From Streptomyces fuscichromogenes (GTDB lineage Bacteria; Actinomycetota; Actinomycetes; Streptomycetales; Streptomycetaceae), in assembly GCF_014645815.1 (NCBI RefSeq), contig NZ_BMML01000004.1, positions 186,001 to 250,000 on the forward strand: DNA of 64,000 nt, in the 5' to 3' direction. The position numbers and the translations under genes are program-made. Below the pieces are notes generated by a model. It had not been told where the DNA came from. It did no database searches and saw only the letters and a list, made by a program, of their open reading frames with translations. Below, piece after piece: positions 48,429 to 57,232 of this stretch. Within the stretch, counting starts at the first letter, position 1. Each line of letters starts with the position of its first letter.

Positions 48429-49379
48429 ATGAGTACCAATGTCCTGCGTACCGCCGACGGCTGGTGGGTCCTCCGCGGCGACCGGGCCGTCCCCGTCGAC
48501 ACCAGGGCTGCCACCACCGCCGAGCTGCTCGCCGACCGTGCCGCCGTAAGAGAGGCGGCTCTTTCGGGTGCGGCGGGTACACCCGTCGCCGGCCTGGTGG
48601 CCCTCTCACCGGTCACCACCCCCTGCCGGGTCGTCGCCCAGATGGTCAACTACCGCAGCCACGCCCGGGATTCGGGCTTCACCGGCGATGTCCCGCCCGC
48701 CTTCTTCCGCAAGGCGTCCGGCTCGGTCAGCGGTCCGGGCGAGGCCATCGTCCGCCCGGCGCACGTCAGGTTCCTCGACTACGAGATCGAACTCGGGCTC
48801 GTCATGGCCGGGTCCCTTCCCATCGGCGCCGTCGTCGAGGACCGGGACCTGCCCTCGTACGTCGCCGGGCTCGTCATCACCAACGACGTCAGCGCGCGCG
48901 AGATCCAGCTGACCAGGACGCAGTTCTACGAGAGCAAGTCCTACCCCACGTTCACGCCGACCGGCCCCCACCTCGCGCTCCTGGAGCCGGAGGACTTCGG
49001 CCATCTTCTCGACCTGCGGCTGAAGTTGAGCGTCAACGGTGAGGCGCGGCAGGACCGCACCCTGGCCGACATGATCGTCCGCCCGGCGCGGGCGCTGACC
49101 CTGCTGGCCCGCTTCCAGACCCTTCGGGCCGGCGACCTGCTGCTCACCGGCACCCCCGGTGGCACGGCGCTGAAGGCCCCGCCGAAGGCCGTCGAGAAGA
49201 TCGGCGCGCTGCTGCCGCCCGCGGTGAAGTGGAAGGCGTTCTTCAGAAGCCAGGCGAGGAACCCGCGCTACCTGCGCACCGGGGACGTGATCACGGCGAC
49301 GATCGCGACCCCGGACGGCCGGATCGACCTCGGCGAGCAGCGCACGCCCGTCGCGGCCGCGAACCGACACCCGGGGTGA
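48429..49379 (+). CDS. fumarylacetoacetate hydrolase (FAH) family protein
   Basis: A 316-residue metal-dependent C-C hydrolase or hydratase of the FAH fold. Landmarks are QMVNYRSHA, FFRKASGSVSGPGEAIV, the metal-binding DYEIELGLV, the ITNDVSARE loop, and LLTGTPGGT. The family cleaves beta-diketo acids such as fumarylacetoacetate or acylpyruvates, or hydrates 2-oxopent-4-enoates after meta cleavage. A stretch of about 25 residues (KAPPKAVEKIGALLPPAV and onward) before the last strand is longer than in typical FAH proteins. It lies 29 bases after the dioxygenase and eight before the hydroxylase gene. Confidence 0.85.
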   Translation: MSTNVLRTADGWWVLRGDRAVPVDTRAATTAELLADRAAVREAALSGAAGTPVAGLVALSPVTTPCRVVAQMVNYRSHARDSGFTGDVPPAFFRKASGSVSGPGEAIVRPAHVRFLDYEIELGLVMAGSLPIGAVVEDRDLPSYVAGLVITNDVSAREIQLTRTQFYESKSYPTFTPTGPHLALLEPEDFGHLLDLRLKLSVNGEARQDRTLADMIVRPARALTLLARFQTLRAGDLLLTGTPGGTALKAPPKAVEKIGALLPPAVKWKAFFRSQARNPRYLRTGDVITATIATPDGRIDLGEQRTPVAAANRHPG

Positions 49380-49386
49380 GCCGCAC

Positions 49387-50967
49387 ATGACCGTCGACGA
49401 AGCCGCACGGGTGCCCGTCGTGATCGTCGGAGCCGGGCCGGTGGGCGTGACCGCCGCCCTTCTCCTGGCCCGGCACGGGGTCCGCAGTGTCGTCCTCGAA
49501 CGCCACCGGGACGTCTACCCGCTCCCGCGCGCCGTCGCGGGCGACGACGAGATCCACCGGATCCTCCAGGCCGCGGGCGTAGGCGAGGAGTTCACCGCGA
49601 TCTCCCGTCCGGCAGGCGGGCTGCGGCTGCTGGACGCCCGGCACCGGGTGATGGCCGAGTTCCGGCGCTCCCGGCAGGGCCGTCACGGCTATCCGCAGTC
49701 CAGCATGTTCGACCAGCCCGAGCTGGAAGGCCTGCTGCGCGCCGAGCTGGCCCGGCGCCCCGGGTGCGAGCTGCGTGGTGGCGTGGAGGTCACCGGCGTC
49801 GGCCCGGACACCGCGGGCCCCGTCCGGGTGACCTACCGTGACGACACCGGCGACCACGAGCTGTGGGCCGAGGCGGTCCTCGGCTGCGACGGCGCGGGCA
49901 GCCTCACCCGCGAGGCGATCGGCGGCCTCTGGGAGGACCTGCGCTTCGAGGAGCGCTGGACCGTCATCGACGCCGAGACGACGGGCCCCGTCCGTTGCTG
50001 GGAGGGCGTCGACCAGGTCTGCGACCCGGAGCGGCCGGGGACCTTCATGCGGGTGAACGACACCCGCTACCGCTGGGAGTTCCGGCTCCGGGACGGGCGG
50101 CAGACGGTCCGCGAGCTGATCGCCCCGTGGCTGCCGCCCTCGTACGACGGGGACTTCGAGGTCGTCCGCGAGACGCAGTACACCTTCCGGGCGTGCGTCG
50201 CCGACCGTTGGCGCGGCGGACGGGTCTTCCTGCTCGGGGACGCCGCTCACCTCACCCCGCCGTTCGTCGGACAGGGGCTGTGCTCGGGGCTGCGGGACGC
50301 CCGCAACCTCACGTGGAAGCTCGCCCGCGTGCTCCGACAGGGCGCGGACGAACGGCTGTTGGACACCTACGAGAGCGAACGCAGACCGCACGCCCGGCAC
50401 GTGGTCCGGCTCGCGGTCGTCATGGGCTGGGCCATGACCGGCGGCCAGGACGGCGCCGCCGCGACCCGCCGCAGGGTGCTGGCCGCGCTGTGCCGGGTAC
50501 CCGGCCTGACCGAACTGGCCGGCCGCGACCTCGGGCGGCCGCTGACCGCCGGACCGCTCGTGCGGCGCGGCCTCCGGCGGAGCCTGGCGGGCGCCATGTG
50601 TCCGCAGCCCTGGGTGAGCGTCGACGGACGGCGCAGCCGTCTCGACGAACTGCTCGGCGACTCCTTCACGATCCTGACCGGGGCCGAGCCCTCGCCCGCA
50701 CTGAGCGCCCTCGCCCGCGGGCTCGGCGTACGGACCGTCCCCGTGGCGGGCCTCGGCGACGGCGGCACCCTGGCCGGCTGGCTGCGCGCCGGCCGGGCGG
50801 ACGCCGTCCTGCTGCGCCCCGACCGCGTCGTCCTGGACGTCGTCCCGACCGGTGGCCACGACTTCACGGACACCGCGGCCTGGGCGCCCCTTCTGCACAC
50901 CACGCGCGGCCCCCAACCTCCCCCACGCACCGTCGAACAGAGCCTGCTGAGGAGCACCGCACCATGA
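49387..50967 (+). CDS. FAD-dependent aromatic hydroxylase (MhpA/PHBH class A)
   Basis: A 526-residue NAD(P)H-dependent single-component flavoprotein monooxygenase that adds a hydroxyl to a phenolic ring. The FAD dinucleotide-binding motif GAGPVG is at 15-20, and the flavin-ribityl motif FLLGDAAHLTPPFVGQGL at about 280-297. A C-terminal thioredoxin-like part starts near 420. It is closest in layout to 3-(3-hydroxyphenyl)propionate hydroxylase, so it likely makes the catechol for the dioxygenase. Start ATG seven bases after the FAH stop; its stop overlaps the next gene by four bases (ATGA). Confidence 0.88.
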   Translation: MTVDEAARVPVVIVGAGPVGVTAALLLARHGVRSVVLERHRDVYPLPRAVAGDDEIHRILQAAGVGEEFTAISRPAGGLRLLDARHRVMAEFRRSRQGRHGYPQSSMFDQPELEGLLRAELARRPGCELRGGVEVTGVGPDTAGPVRVTYRDDTGDHELWAEAVLGCDGAGSLTREAIGGLWEDLRFEERWTVIDAETTGPVRCWEGVDQVCDPERPGTFMRVNDTRYRWEFRLRDGRQTVRELIAPWLPPSYDGDFEVVRETQYTFRACVADRWRGGRVFLLGDAAHLTPPFVGQGLCSGLRDARNLTWKLARVLRQGADERLLDTYESERRPHARHVVRLAVVMGWAMTGGQDGAAATRRRVLAALCRVPGLTELAGRDLGRPLTAGPLVRRGLRRSLAGAMCPQPWVSVDGRRSRLDELLGDSFTILTGAEPSPALSALARGLGVRTVPVAGLGDGGTLAGWLRAGRADAVLLRPDRVVLDVVPTGGHDFTDTAAWAPLLHTTRGPQPPPRTVEQSLLRSTAP

Positions 50968-52937
50968 CCAGGCCGTATCCGGACCCCTTCACGACGCCCG
51001 ATCCGCGGACCGTCTCCGGCAGTCGCATCATGGACTTCGCCCGTCATGCCGGGACGGACGCCACCGACTACGCCGCCCTGCACCGCTGGTCGGTCACCGA
51101 CCTGGAGGGCTTCTGGGGCGCCGTGTGGGAGTACTTCGGCATCGAGTCGGACACCTCGTACGAGCGGGTGCTGGCCGAGGAACGGATGCCAGGAGCCCGC
51201 TGGTTCCCGGGCGCCACCCTCAACTACGCCCACCACGCCCTGCGCAACCTCGCCGCCGACCGGCCGGCGATCATCGCCCTGGACGAGACCGGTTCGGGGT
51301 ACGAGGTCACGGGGGAGCGGCTGCGTGCCTCGGTCGCCTCCGTCGCCGCGACCTTGCGCGACCTGGGAGTCGGCCGGGGCGACCGGGTCGTCGGCTACCT
51401 CCCCAACACCCCGCACGCCGTCGTCGCGTTCCTCGCCGCGGCGAGTCTGGGAGCCGTGTGGTCGGTGTGCGGTCAGGACCACGCGCCCGGAGCGGCCGCC
51501 GACCGGTTCGCCCAGCTCGAACCCACCGTGCTGGTCGCGGCCGACGGCTACCTGTTCAACGGCGCCGTCCACGACCGTCGTGCGGCCGTCCTCGAACTCG
51601 CCGGATCCCTCGCCACGTTGAAGGCGACGCTGCTGGTCGGACATGTCGGCCTGCCCTGGCCCGAGGGCAACTACCCGTCCCTGGTGATCCCGTGGGAGGA
51701 CGCCGCCACCCGCACCGAGGAACTCGCCTGCACCGCCGTACCGTTCGACCATCCGCTGTGGGTGGTGTTCTCCTCCGGCACCACCGGCCTGCCCAAGGGC
51801 ATCGTGCACGGCCATGGCGGAGTCCTGCTGGAGCACCTCAAGACCCTGGCCCTGCACTCCGACCTCGGCCCCGGCGACCGCCTCCTGTGGTACACCACCA
51901 CCCACTGGATGATGTGGAATCTCGTCGTCTCCACCCTCCTCACAGGCGCCACGACCTGCACCTACGACGGCAGCCCGGCCCCCTTCGCCAGGCTCGACGT
52001 GCTGTGGGAGCTGGCCGCCCGGCACCGGGTGACCGTCTTCGGGACCAGTCCCCAGTACCTGCTGGGCATGGCCAGGTCCGGCATCGACCCGTCCGCGCAC
52101 GACCTGTCGTCGATCCGGGTGGTCGGCTGCACCGGCTCCCCCCTGCCGGCCTTCGCGTATCCCTGGGTGCGGGACCACGTCGGCGGCCGCGTGCTGCTGG
52201 CCTCCATCAGCGGCGGCACGGACGTGGTGTCCGGCTTCGCCGGCAGTGCACCCAACACCCCGGTCTGGGCAGGGGAGTTGTCGGCCCCGCAGCTGGGCGT
52301 GGCGCTGGCCGCGTACGACGCCGCGGGCAGGCCGGTGGTGGACCAGGTCGGTGAGCTGGTCGTCACCCGCCCCATGCCGTCGATGCCGCTGTACTTCTGG
52401 AACGACCCCGAAGGCACCCGGTACCACGACGCCTACTTCGCCACTTTTCCCGGTGTGTGGCGGCACGGGGACTGGATCACGCTCACCGGCCACGGATCCG
52501 TGATCGTGCACGGCCGCTCCGACTCCACGCTGAACCGCAACGGCGTACGGCTGGGCAGCGCCGACATCCACGACGCCGTCGAACGCCTCCCGGAGATCGC
52601 CGAGGCCCTGGTCATCGGCGCGGAGGAGCCGGACGGCGGCTACTGGATGCCGCTGTTCGTGGTCCCGGCCGCCGGTACGGCCCTGGACGACGCGCTGCGT
52701 GACCGCATCCGTGCCGCCGTCCGCACCGGCGTCTCACCCCGCCATGTGCCCGACGAGATCATCGAGGTGCCGGGCATCCCGCACACCCGCACCGGCAAGA
52801 AACTGGAGGTCCCGGTCAAACGCCTGCTCCAGGGCGCTCCCGTCGAGCAGGTGGTCAACCCGGCCGCGGTGGACGCGCCCGGCCTCATCGACCACTTCGT
52901 CCGGCTGGGCGCCGAACGCCGGGCCCGGTCGGCGTGA
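50964..52937 (+). CDS. acetoacetate-CoA ligase
   Basis: A 657-residue adenylate-forming enzyme that turns acetoacetate, CoA and ATP into acetoacetyl-CoA. Length and signatures match acetoacetyl-CoA synthetase: the N-terminal WFPGATLNYAHHAL, P-loop VVFSSGTTGLPKGIVHGHGG, SISGGTDVVSGF, and the RSDSTLNRNGVRLGSADI hinge. The catalytic Lys lies in HTRTGKKLEVPVK. Its presence after an FAH-type hydrolase suggests the pathway yields acetoacetate. The ATG overlaps the hydroxylase stop; it is the last gene of the plus-strand operon and convergent with the DUF1152 gene. Confidence 0.92.
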   Translation: MTRPYPDPFTTPDPRTVSGSRIMDFARHAGTDATDYAALHRWSVTDLEGFWGAVWEYFGIESDTSYERVLAEERMPGARWFPGATLNYAHHALRNLAADRPAIIALDETGSGYEVTGERLRASVASVAATLRDLGVGRGDRVVGYLPNTPHAVVAFLAAASLGAVWSVCGQDHAPGAAADRFAQLEPTVLVAADGYLFNGAVHDRRAAVLELAGSLATLKATLLVGHVGLPWPEGNYPSLVIPWEDAATRTEELACTAVPFDHPLWVVFSSGTTGLPKGIVHGHGGVLLEHLKTLALHSDLGPGDRLLWYTTTHWMMWNLVVSTLLTGATTCTYDGSPAPFARLDVLWELAARHRVTVFGTSPQYLLGMARSGIDPSAHDLSSIRVVGCTGSPLPAFAYPWVRDHVGGRVLLASISGGTDVVSGFAGSAPNTPVWAGELSAPQLGVALAAYDAAGRPVVDQVGELVVTRPMPSMPLYFWNDPEGTRYHDAYFATFPGVWRHGDWITLTGHGSVIVHGRSDSTLNRNGVRLGSADIHDAVERLPEIAEALVIGAEEPDGGYWMPLFVVPAAGTALDDALRDRIRAAVRTGVSPRHVPDEIIEVPGIPHTRTGKKLEVPVKRLLQGAPVEQVVNPAAVDAPGLIDHFVRLGAERRARSA

Positions 52938-52968
52938 GGACCGCGTGCGGACCGCACGAGGACCGGGC

Positions 52969-53934
52969 TCAGTGCGGGAAGACCCGCGGCGGACGCTGGC
53001 GGGGCAGCGTGGTGCGGAACTCCTCGATCACGGAACTCACCTGCCGCATCAGCGAGGTCCGTTCCAGCAGACCGAGGTAGAGATTGCGGCGGGCCAGTCC
53101 GGGCAGGTCCACACAGAAGTACAGCGCCATCAGCGGGTTCACGAACAGCTCGCCGTCCCTGGTCCGTTCCGTGAACCGGACGTCGCCGAAGTCGCCGCGC
53201 ACCGCTGCGGCGACGGATCCGTTCACGATGCTCGGGTGGCTCGCGGTGTGGCGCTGGGCGTGCGCCACCGCGTCGAGATAGAGCGCGCCCTCCCGGGCCG
53301 CCCCGAGCAGCGAGAACGCCCCGAGATAGGCGCCGTCCCGGTCCAGGGCGGCCAGGTTCTCCAGTACGAGCGAGTGGTTCACGCCGTGATACGCGTCCAC
53401 CCCGAAGCCGAGGCAGGCCACCAGCCGGTCCGGGACCTCGTCGAGCCCGTTCACGGCGGCCAGGCTCGCCATGTCCTCCTCCGGGGTGCCGAGACCGTGT
53501 TCGTCGCCGCGCATCAGGATGTCGGTCCCGCCGTCCACCAGGACGACCGCGTCGACACCGCCGAGATGCGTGATCAGCGTCCGGTAGGCCGCCCGCAGCG
53601 GGCCGACCCCGATGCTCGGGAACGCGTACACGGTCGACGGCAGGTCCTGCGTCGCGAGCCACTGGGCGAGCGTCCGTTCGGGGAAGTAGTCGCCGCGCAG
53701 GGGGGTGTCCGGCCCGACGGCCGCGACGTCCTGGTCCACCCACACATCGAGGTCCAGGCCGTACAGGTCGGCGAAGGACAGGTTGGCGAGGTGCACCTCC
53801 TTGCCCGCCGACCGCAACGCGAGTGCGAGCGGGAGCCCGGCGTACACGTCGAAGCCGCCGCCCGCACCGGCGACGAGCACCCGGCGCGCGTCGCGCAGGC
53901 GGGTGAAGAACGCGGGTTCCCCCAGAGAGATCAC
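52969..53934 (-). CDS. DUF1152 family protein
   Basis: A 321-residue soluble protein of the DUF1152 family. It has a Gly-rich nucleotide-like turn near the start (VLVAGAGGGFDVYAGLPLAL), Asp-rich loops (VVLVDGGTDILMRGDEHGLG) and CLGFGVDAYHGVNH, the last with possible metal ligands. No function is established that I know of. The GTG start at 53934 follows a 38-base gap from the flavin-reductase gene on the same strand, so both probably form an operon facing the ring-cleavage operon. Confidence 0.75.
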   Translation of the reverse strand: MISLGEPAFFTRLRDARRVLVAGAGGGFDVYAGLPLALALRSAGKEVHLANLSFADLYGLDLDVWVDQDVAAVGPDTPLRGDYFPERTLAQWLATQDLPSTVYAFPSIGVGPLRAAYRTLITHLGGVDAVVLVDGGTDILMRGDEHGLGTPEEDMASLAAVNGLDEVPDRLVACLGFGVDAYHGVNHSLVLENLAALDRDGAYLGAFSLLGAAREGALYLDAVAHAQRHTASHPSIVNGSVAAAVRGDFGDVRFTERTRDGELFVNPLMALYFCVDLPGLARRNLYLGLLERTSLMRQVSSVIEEFRTTLPRQRPPRVFPH

Positions 53935-53972
53935 CGCAGGACGCTAGCAGGAGGGCGGGCCGGCCCGCGCAG

Positions 53973-54590
53973 TCAACGGAAGTCCTGGCGTCCGGGCTCC
54001 TCGTAGGGGATGCGGTTCAGGTGCACGACCCCGCCCAGGGCGCCCCATTCGTCGGCGCCGAGTTTGGTGAGCGGGCGCAGCAGTTCGCTGTCGGGCCGGC
54101 CGTCGACCAGGTAGTCCTCGTCGACGGCGGCATGCAGAACCCGCCCGAAGACCAGGGTGGAGTTGCCCATGCGCAGCGTGGTGTGCGAACGGCACTCCAG
54201 AACCACATGGGAGGCGGCGACCCTGCACGGACGCACGCACTTGCTGGCCTCCCGCTCGATGCCCGCGTACTCGAACTCGCTGACCGAACGCGGGAAGTCG
54301 GTGGCCGTCGCGTTGACCAGCCCGAGGAGCGGTTCGGAGGAGAAGTTGACGACGAACTCCCCGGTGTCCTCGACGTTGCGCAGCGAGTCCTTCCGGCCGA
54401 TCGAGGTGAACTGGACGATCGGGGGATCGGTGCTGGCGATGCTGAAGAACGAGTGCGGGGCCAGGTTCTCGGTGCGTCCGTCGGGCGTGATCGTGGAGAC
54501 CCAGGCGATCGGCCGTGGAATGACGACCGACGTCAGGAACCGGTAGAAATCCGCGCTGCTCATCGTCTCGGGGTCGTATTCCACACGCAT
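53973..54590 (-). CDS. flavin reductase-like protein (FMN-binding split barrel)
   Basis: A 205-residue flavoprotein of the flavin-reductase-like domain family. Features include PRPIAWVSTITPDGRTENLAP (flavin phosphate contact) and FSIASTDPPIVQF. It could supply reduced FMN to a partner monooxygenase; the nearby hydroxylase is a self-contained FAD type and does not need it, so another partner or a direct role is likely. The ATG at 54590 lies ten bases downstream of the SDR pseudogene, so this was once a three-gene unit. Confidence 0.85.
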   Translation of the reverse strand: MRVEYDPETMSSADFYRFLTSVVIPRPIAWVSTITPDGRTENLAPHSFFSIASTDPPIVQFTSIGRKDSLRNVEDTGEFVVNFSSEPLLGLVNATATDFPRSVSEFEYAGIEREASKCVRPCRVAASHVVLECRSHTTLRMGNSTLVFGRVLHAAVDEDYLVDGRPDSELLRPLTKLGADEWGALGGVVHLNRIPYEEPGRQDFR

Positions 54591-54599
54591 GTCGGCCTC

Positions 54600-54900
54600 T
54601 CAGGCACTGTTGCGGCCGAGGCTCGCACCGCCGTCGACGCGGGTAGCGCGCGGCACCGGCCGACCCGGGCGGGCTGTTCTGCCGGAACAGCTCGGTCTCG
54701 GTGGGCCCCGGGGCGACGGCGTTGACCGTGATCCCCTGTGAGGCGAGCACCCGTCCGTTCCGGCAGGCCGAGGGTGACGAGGCTGGTGACGTTCACCACC
54801 CGTCCCCAGGATCTCACGCGCATGCCGGGCAGCACAGCCTGGACGATCCGGAGAGCCGTCCGCACGTTCGCCTGTGATGAGTACTCGCCTGTGGGTCATG
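54600..54900 (-). pseudogene. short-chain dehydrogenase/reductase remnant with multiple internal deletions
   Basis: Pieces of an SDR appear in order but in different frames: the N-terminal MTHRRVLITG from ATG 54900; NVRTALRIVQAVLPG with GRVVNVTSLVTLGLPER; LASQGITVNAVAPGPTETEL; and the C-terminal VDGGASLGRNSA ending at 54600. The GxxxGxG loop and the YxxxK catalytic residues are missing. About 750 bases are expected and 301 are present. The ribosome-binding site aaggag before the ATG is intact. It lies directly upstream of the flavin-reductase gene and appears to have been its operon partner. Confidence 0.75.
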
Positions 54901-55026
54901 GCGTCACTCCTTGCTGCGCTGATCCATGCTGCCCGGCGGCGCGGCGTCCGCGCCTGCGTCACCTGACTGCACAGCGCGGCAGGCCGCCCGGACCTGGTAA
55001 TTCTCGTGCCAGCCGGTTCAGCCGGT

Positions 55027-55635
55027 TCAGCCGGTCCGCGGCGGGACCGGCAGCCCCCGGCCCACCAGGTCCACGGCCTCGCGGACCAGGGTGACCACCT
55101 TCGGGCCGGAGTCCGGCTGCCAGCAGCTGATGGCGGCCTGCAGCGCCGCGAAGACCGTGGCACCGGTCGTCCGTACATAGAGGTGGTGCTCCGGCAGGCC
55201 CGTGCGCGCCGCCACCGCCCTGGTCACCGCGTCCTCCACGGTGCGATTGGTCAGCACGATCCGGGGCAGCAGCTCCGGACGCTCGCGCAGCAGCAGCATC
55301 CGCTCCAGCCAGAGCCTGCCGGTGGCGAGCTCGCTGAGCCGCGCCACGAACACGGCCCGGATCGCCTCCAGCGGGGTCTCCTCCGCAGGGCGGGCGGTGA
55401 TCCGCCGCTCGATCAGCGCCGGCGTCCCCTCCTCCAGCATGAACGCGGCCTCGTCCTTGGTGGCGAAGTAGTTGAAGAAGGTGCGTGGCGAGACCCCGGC
55501 CTCGGCGCAGATGCTCTCCACCGTGACGGCATCCGGGCCATGACGGCGGAAGAGATCCACCGCGGCGCTCTGCAGCGCTCGGTGCGTCGCTCGCTTCTTG
55601 CGTTCGCGCAGCCCTTCGGGGCGGTCGCTCTCCAT
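55027..55635 (-). CDS. TetR-family repressor, divergent to a membrane protein
   Basis: A 202-residue regulator beginning MESDRPEGLRERKKRATHRA. The helix-turn-helix is typical (LFRRHGPDAVTVESICAEAG and SPRTFFNYFATKDEAAF), followed by an AcrR-like C-terminal domain. The Met at 55635 is preferred as the conserved basic start. It is 151 bases from the divergent membrane-protein start; a 24-base inverted repeat lies in the gap, so it likely represses both genes. Such TetR/transporter pairs usually respond to toxic small molecules. Confidence 0.85.
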   Translation of the reverse strand: MESDRPEGLRERKKRATHRALQSAAVDLFRRHGPDAVTVESICAEAGVSPRTFFNYFATKDEAAFMLEEGTPALIERRITARPAEETPLEAIRAVFVARLSELATGRLWLERMLLLRERPELLPRIVLTNRTVEDAVTRAVAARTGLPEHHLYVRTTGATVFAALQAAISCWQPDSGPKVVTLVREAVDLVGRGLPVPPRTG

Positions 55636-55681
55636 GTGCTGGTCGCACTCCCGTGAACCGTGGACGGCCGAATAATTGCTA

Positions 55682-55705
55682 CAGTACTGCAAAAATGCAG
55701 TACTG
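55682..55705. promoter_or_regulatory. inverted-repeat operator between tetR and the membrane-protein gene
   Basis: CAGTACTGCA (55682-55691) and its exact complement TGCAGTACTG (55696-55705) are separated by AAAA. Each arm contains the self-complementary CAGTACTG, so two dimers could bind. It lies in an AT-rich gap and is the obvious target of the divergent TetR. Confidence 0.75.
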
Positions 55706-55786
55706 CAATTATCTATTACGATGGCTGGTCTCAGTCATGCGCCGGACGGGACCCGCTCCGGTCGTCCCCGGCGAAGTGGAGTTCCC

Positions 55787-57208
55787 GTGGCGGAACGGAC
55801 AGAACGATCCAAGGGCCAGTCCGTGGCCCTGACCCTGGCCGAAGCCCTGTGGTTCCCGGTCTCCCTGTTCCTGGGCATGCTGTTCTTCTTCGCGCCCGCC
55901 CTGCACGCACCGCAGCCGCACCATGTGAAGGTCGCGGTGGCCGATCCGGCGGTGGCCCGGCGGGTCGACAGCGCGCTGAGCGCCAGGGTTCCCGGCGGGT
56001 TCGACGTCAGCGCGGTCGCCGACGGCCCGGCGGCCCGGCGGTCGGTCCTCGACCGGGACGCGGCGGGGGGATTCCGCGAGGACCAGGGGCATGCGGTGCT
56101 GTACGTCGCGAAGGCCAACGGCGCCTCCCTCGAACAGACCCTGACCCAGGTGTTCACCCAGGTCGCCGCCAAGACCCACCGGCACCTGACCGTCACCGAC
56201 GTGGCGCCCACCGAACAGCAGGACGAGCTGGGCACCACCCTGCTGTACTTCGCGCTGGCCTGGAGCATCCCGGCCTACGTGCTGGCGACCACGCTGCTGC
56301 GGGCGGTGACCTTCAGCCGGCGCAGGAAGCTCCTCACCGTCGCCGGGGTGGCCGCCGGGTACAGCGCCATCGGCTTCTACGTCGGCCTGTGGCTGGGCTA
56401 CCTGCCCGACCGGCCCGCGGCCATGGCGGTGTCCTTCCTGCTCACCACGGCGGTGGCGACAGCCGCCTCGGGGCTCGCCCCGTTCGTCCGGCAGTTCTTC
56501 CCGGCCGTGGCCATGGGGCTGTTCATCGTGATGAGCATCCCGACCAGCGGCGGCGCCGTGCCCGCGCCGATGCTGCCGATGTTCTTCCAGTACGTCCGTG
56601 AGGTGATGCCCCTGGCCAACGGCATCGACGCGCTGCGGGGCGTCCTCTACTTCGACGGCGCCGGAGTGCTCAAGCCGGTCCTGGTGCTGTGCGCCTGGTT
56701 CGTGGGCGGGGTCGCCCTGCTGGGGCTCGACCTCTGGCTGCACGGGCGCAGGGCCAGGGCCGCGGCCGCCCTGCGGGTCGAGGGGGCGGACGACGGTGAC
56801 GGGGAGAGCGAGTTCGTCGGGGAACCCCCGGTCGAGGACCCGTCGCTGGAGACGCCCAGGCCGACAGCGGTCCCGGTGCACGCGCACCACTTCGGGGAGC
56901 AGGTGCCGGTGCTCACCGGCCGGGTCCAGGACCGCGAGGCCCGCCCGGTCCGCGGCGCCGCGGTGACCGTCATCGACGCGCGGGGGCGCCAGCTCGTGCG
57001 CAGCGTGACCGACGAGGCCGGTGAGTACGCCGCGACCGGGCTTCCCGAGGGGTACCTGAGCATCGTGGTCTCGGCGCCCGGCCTGCATCCGATGGTGCAC
57101 CAGACGCTGATGCAGACCGGGATGACGGCGCGGGCCGACTTCGCGCTGCACGGCCTGCCGCAAGGACGTCACGCCAAGCCGGTGCACGCCACCGGCTCGG
57201 CCGTGTGA
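55787..57208 (+). CDS. ABC-2/YhgE-like membrane protein with C-terminal carboxypeptidase-regulatory-like domain
   Basis: A 473-residue membrane protein. TM1 (about 15-38) precedes an extracytoplasmic region of about 120 residues. Five further TM helices lie between about 150 and 320 (ALAWSIPAYVLATTLL, GLWLGYLPD region, VSFLLTTAVATA, MGLFIVMSIP and LVLCAWFVGGVALLGL), as in YhgE/Pip-type ABC-2 proteins. An acidic linker then leads to a beta-sandwich resembling the carboxypeptidase regulatory domain (VLTGRVQDREARPVRGAAVT, DEAGEYAATGLPEGYLSIVV). The GTG at 55787 is chosen for ggag six bases upstream; the frame is open from 55676. No ABC ATPase gene is adjacent. Probably an efflux-type protein under TetR control (inference). 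Confidence 0.7.
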   Translation: MAERTERSKGQSVALTLAEALWFPVSLFLGMLFFFAPALHAPQPHHVKVAVADPAVARRVDSALSARVPGGFDVSAVADGPAARRSVLDRDAAGGFREDQGHAVLYVAKANGASLEQTLTQVFTQVAAKTHRHLTVTDVAPTEQQDELGTTLLYFALAWSIPAYVLATTLLRAVTFSRRRKLLTVAGVAAGYSAIGFYVGLWLGYLPDRPAAMAVSFLLTTAVATAASGLAPFVRQFFPAVAMGLFIVMSIPTSGGAVPAPMLPMFFQYVREVMPLANGIDALRGVLYFDGAGVLKPVLVLCAWFVGGVALLGLDLWLHGRRARAAAALRVEGADDGDGESEFVGEPPVEDPSLETPRPTAVPVHAHHFGEQVPVLTGRVQDREARPVRGAAVTVIDARGRQLVRSVTDEAGEYAATGLPEGYLSIVVSAPGLHPMVHQTLMQTGMTARADFALHGLPQGRHAKPVHATGSAV

Positions 57209-57232
57209 CGGCGGCGCGCCGCCGCGGGACGC

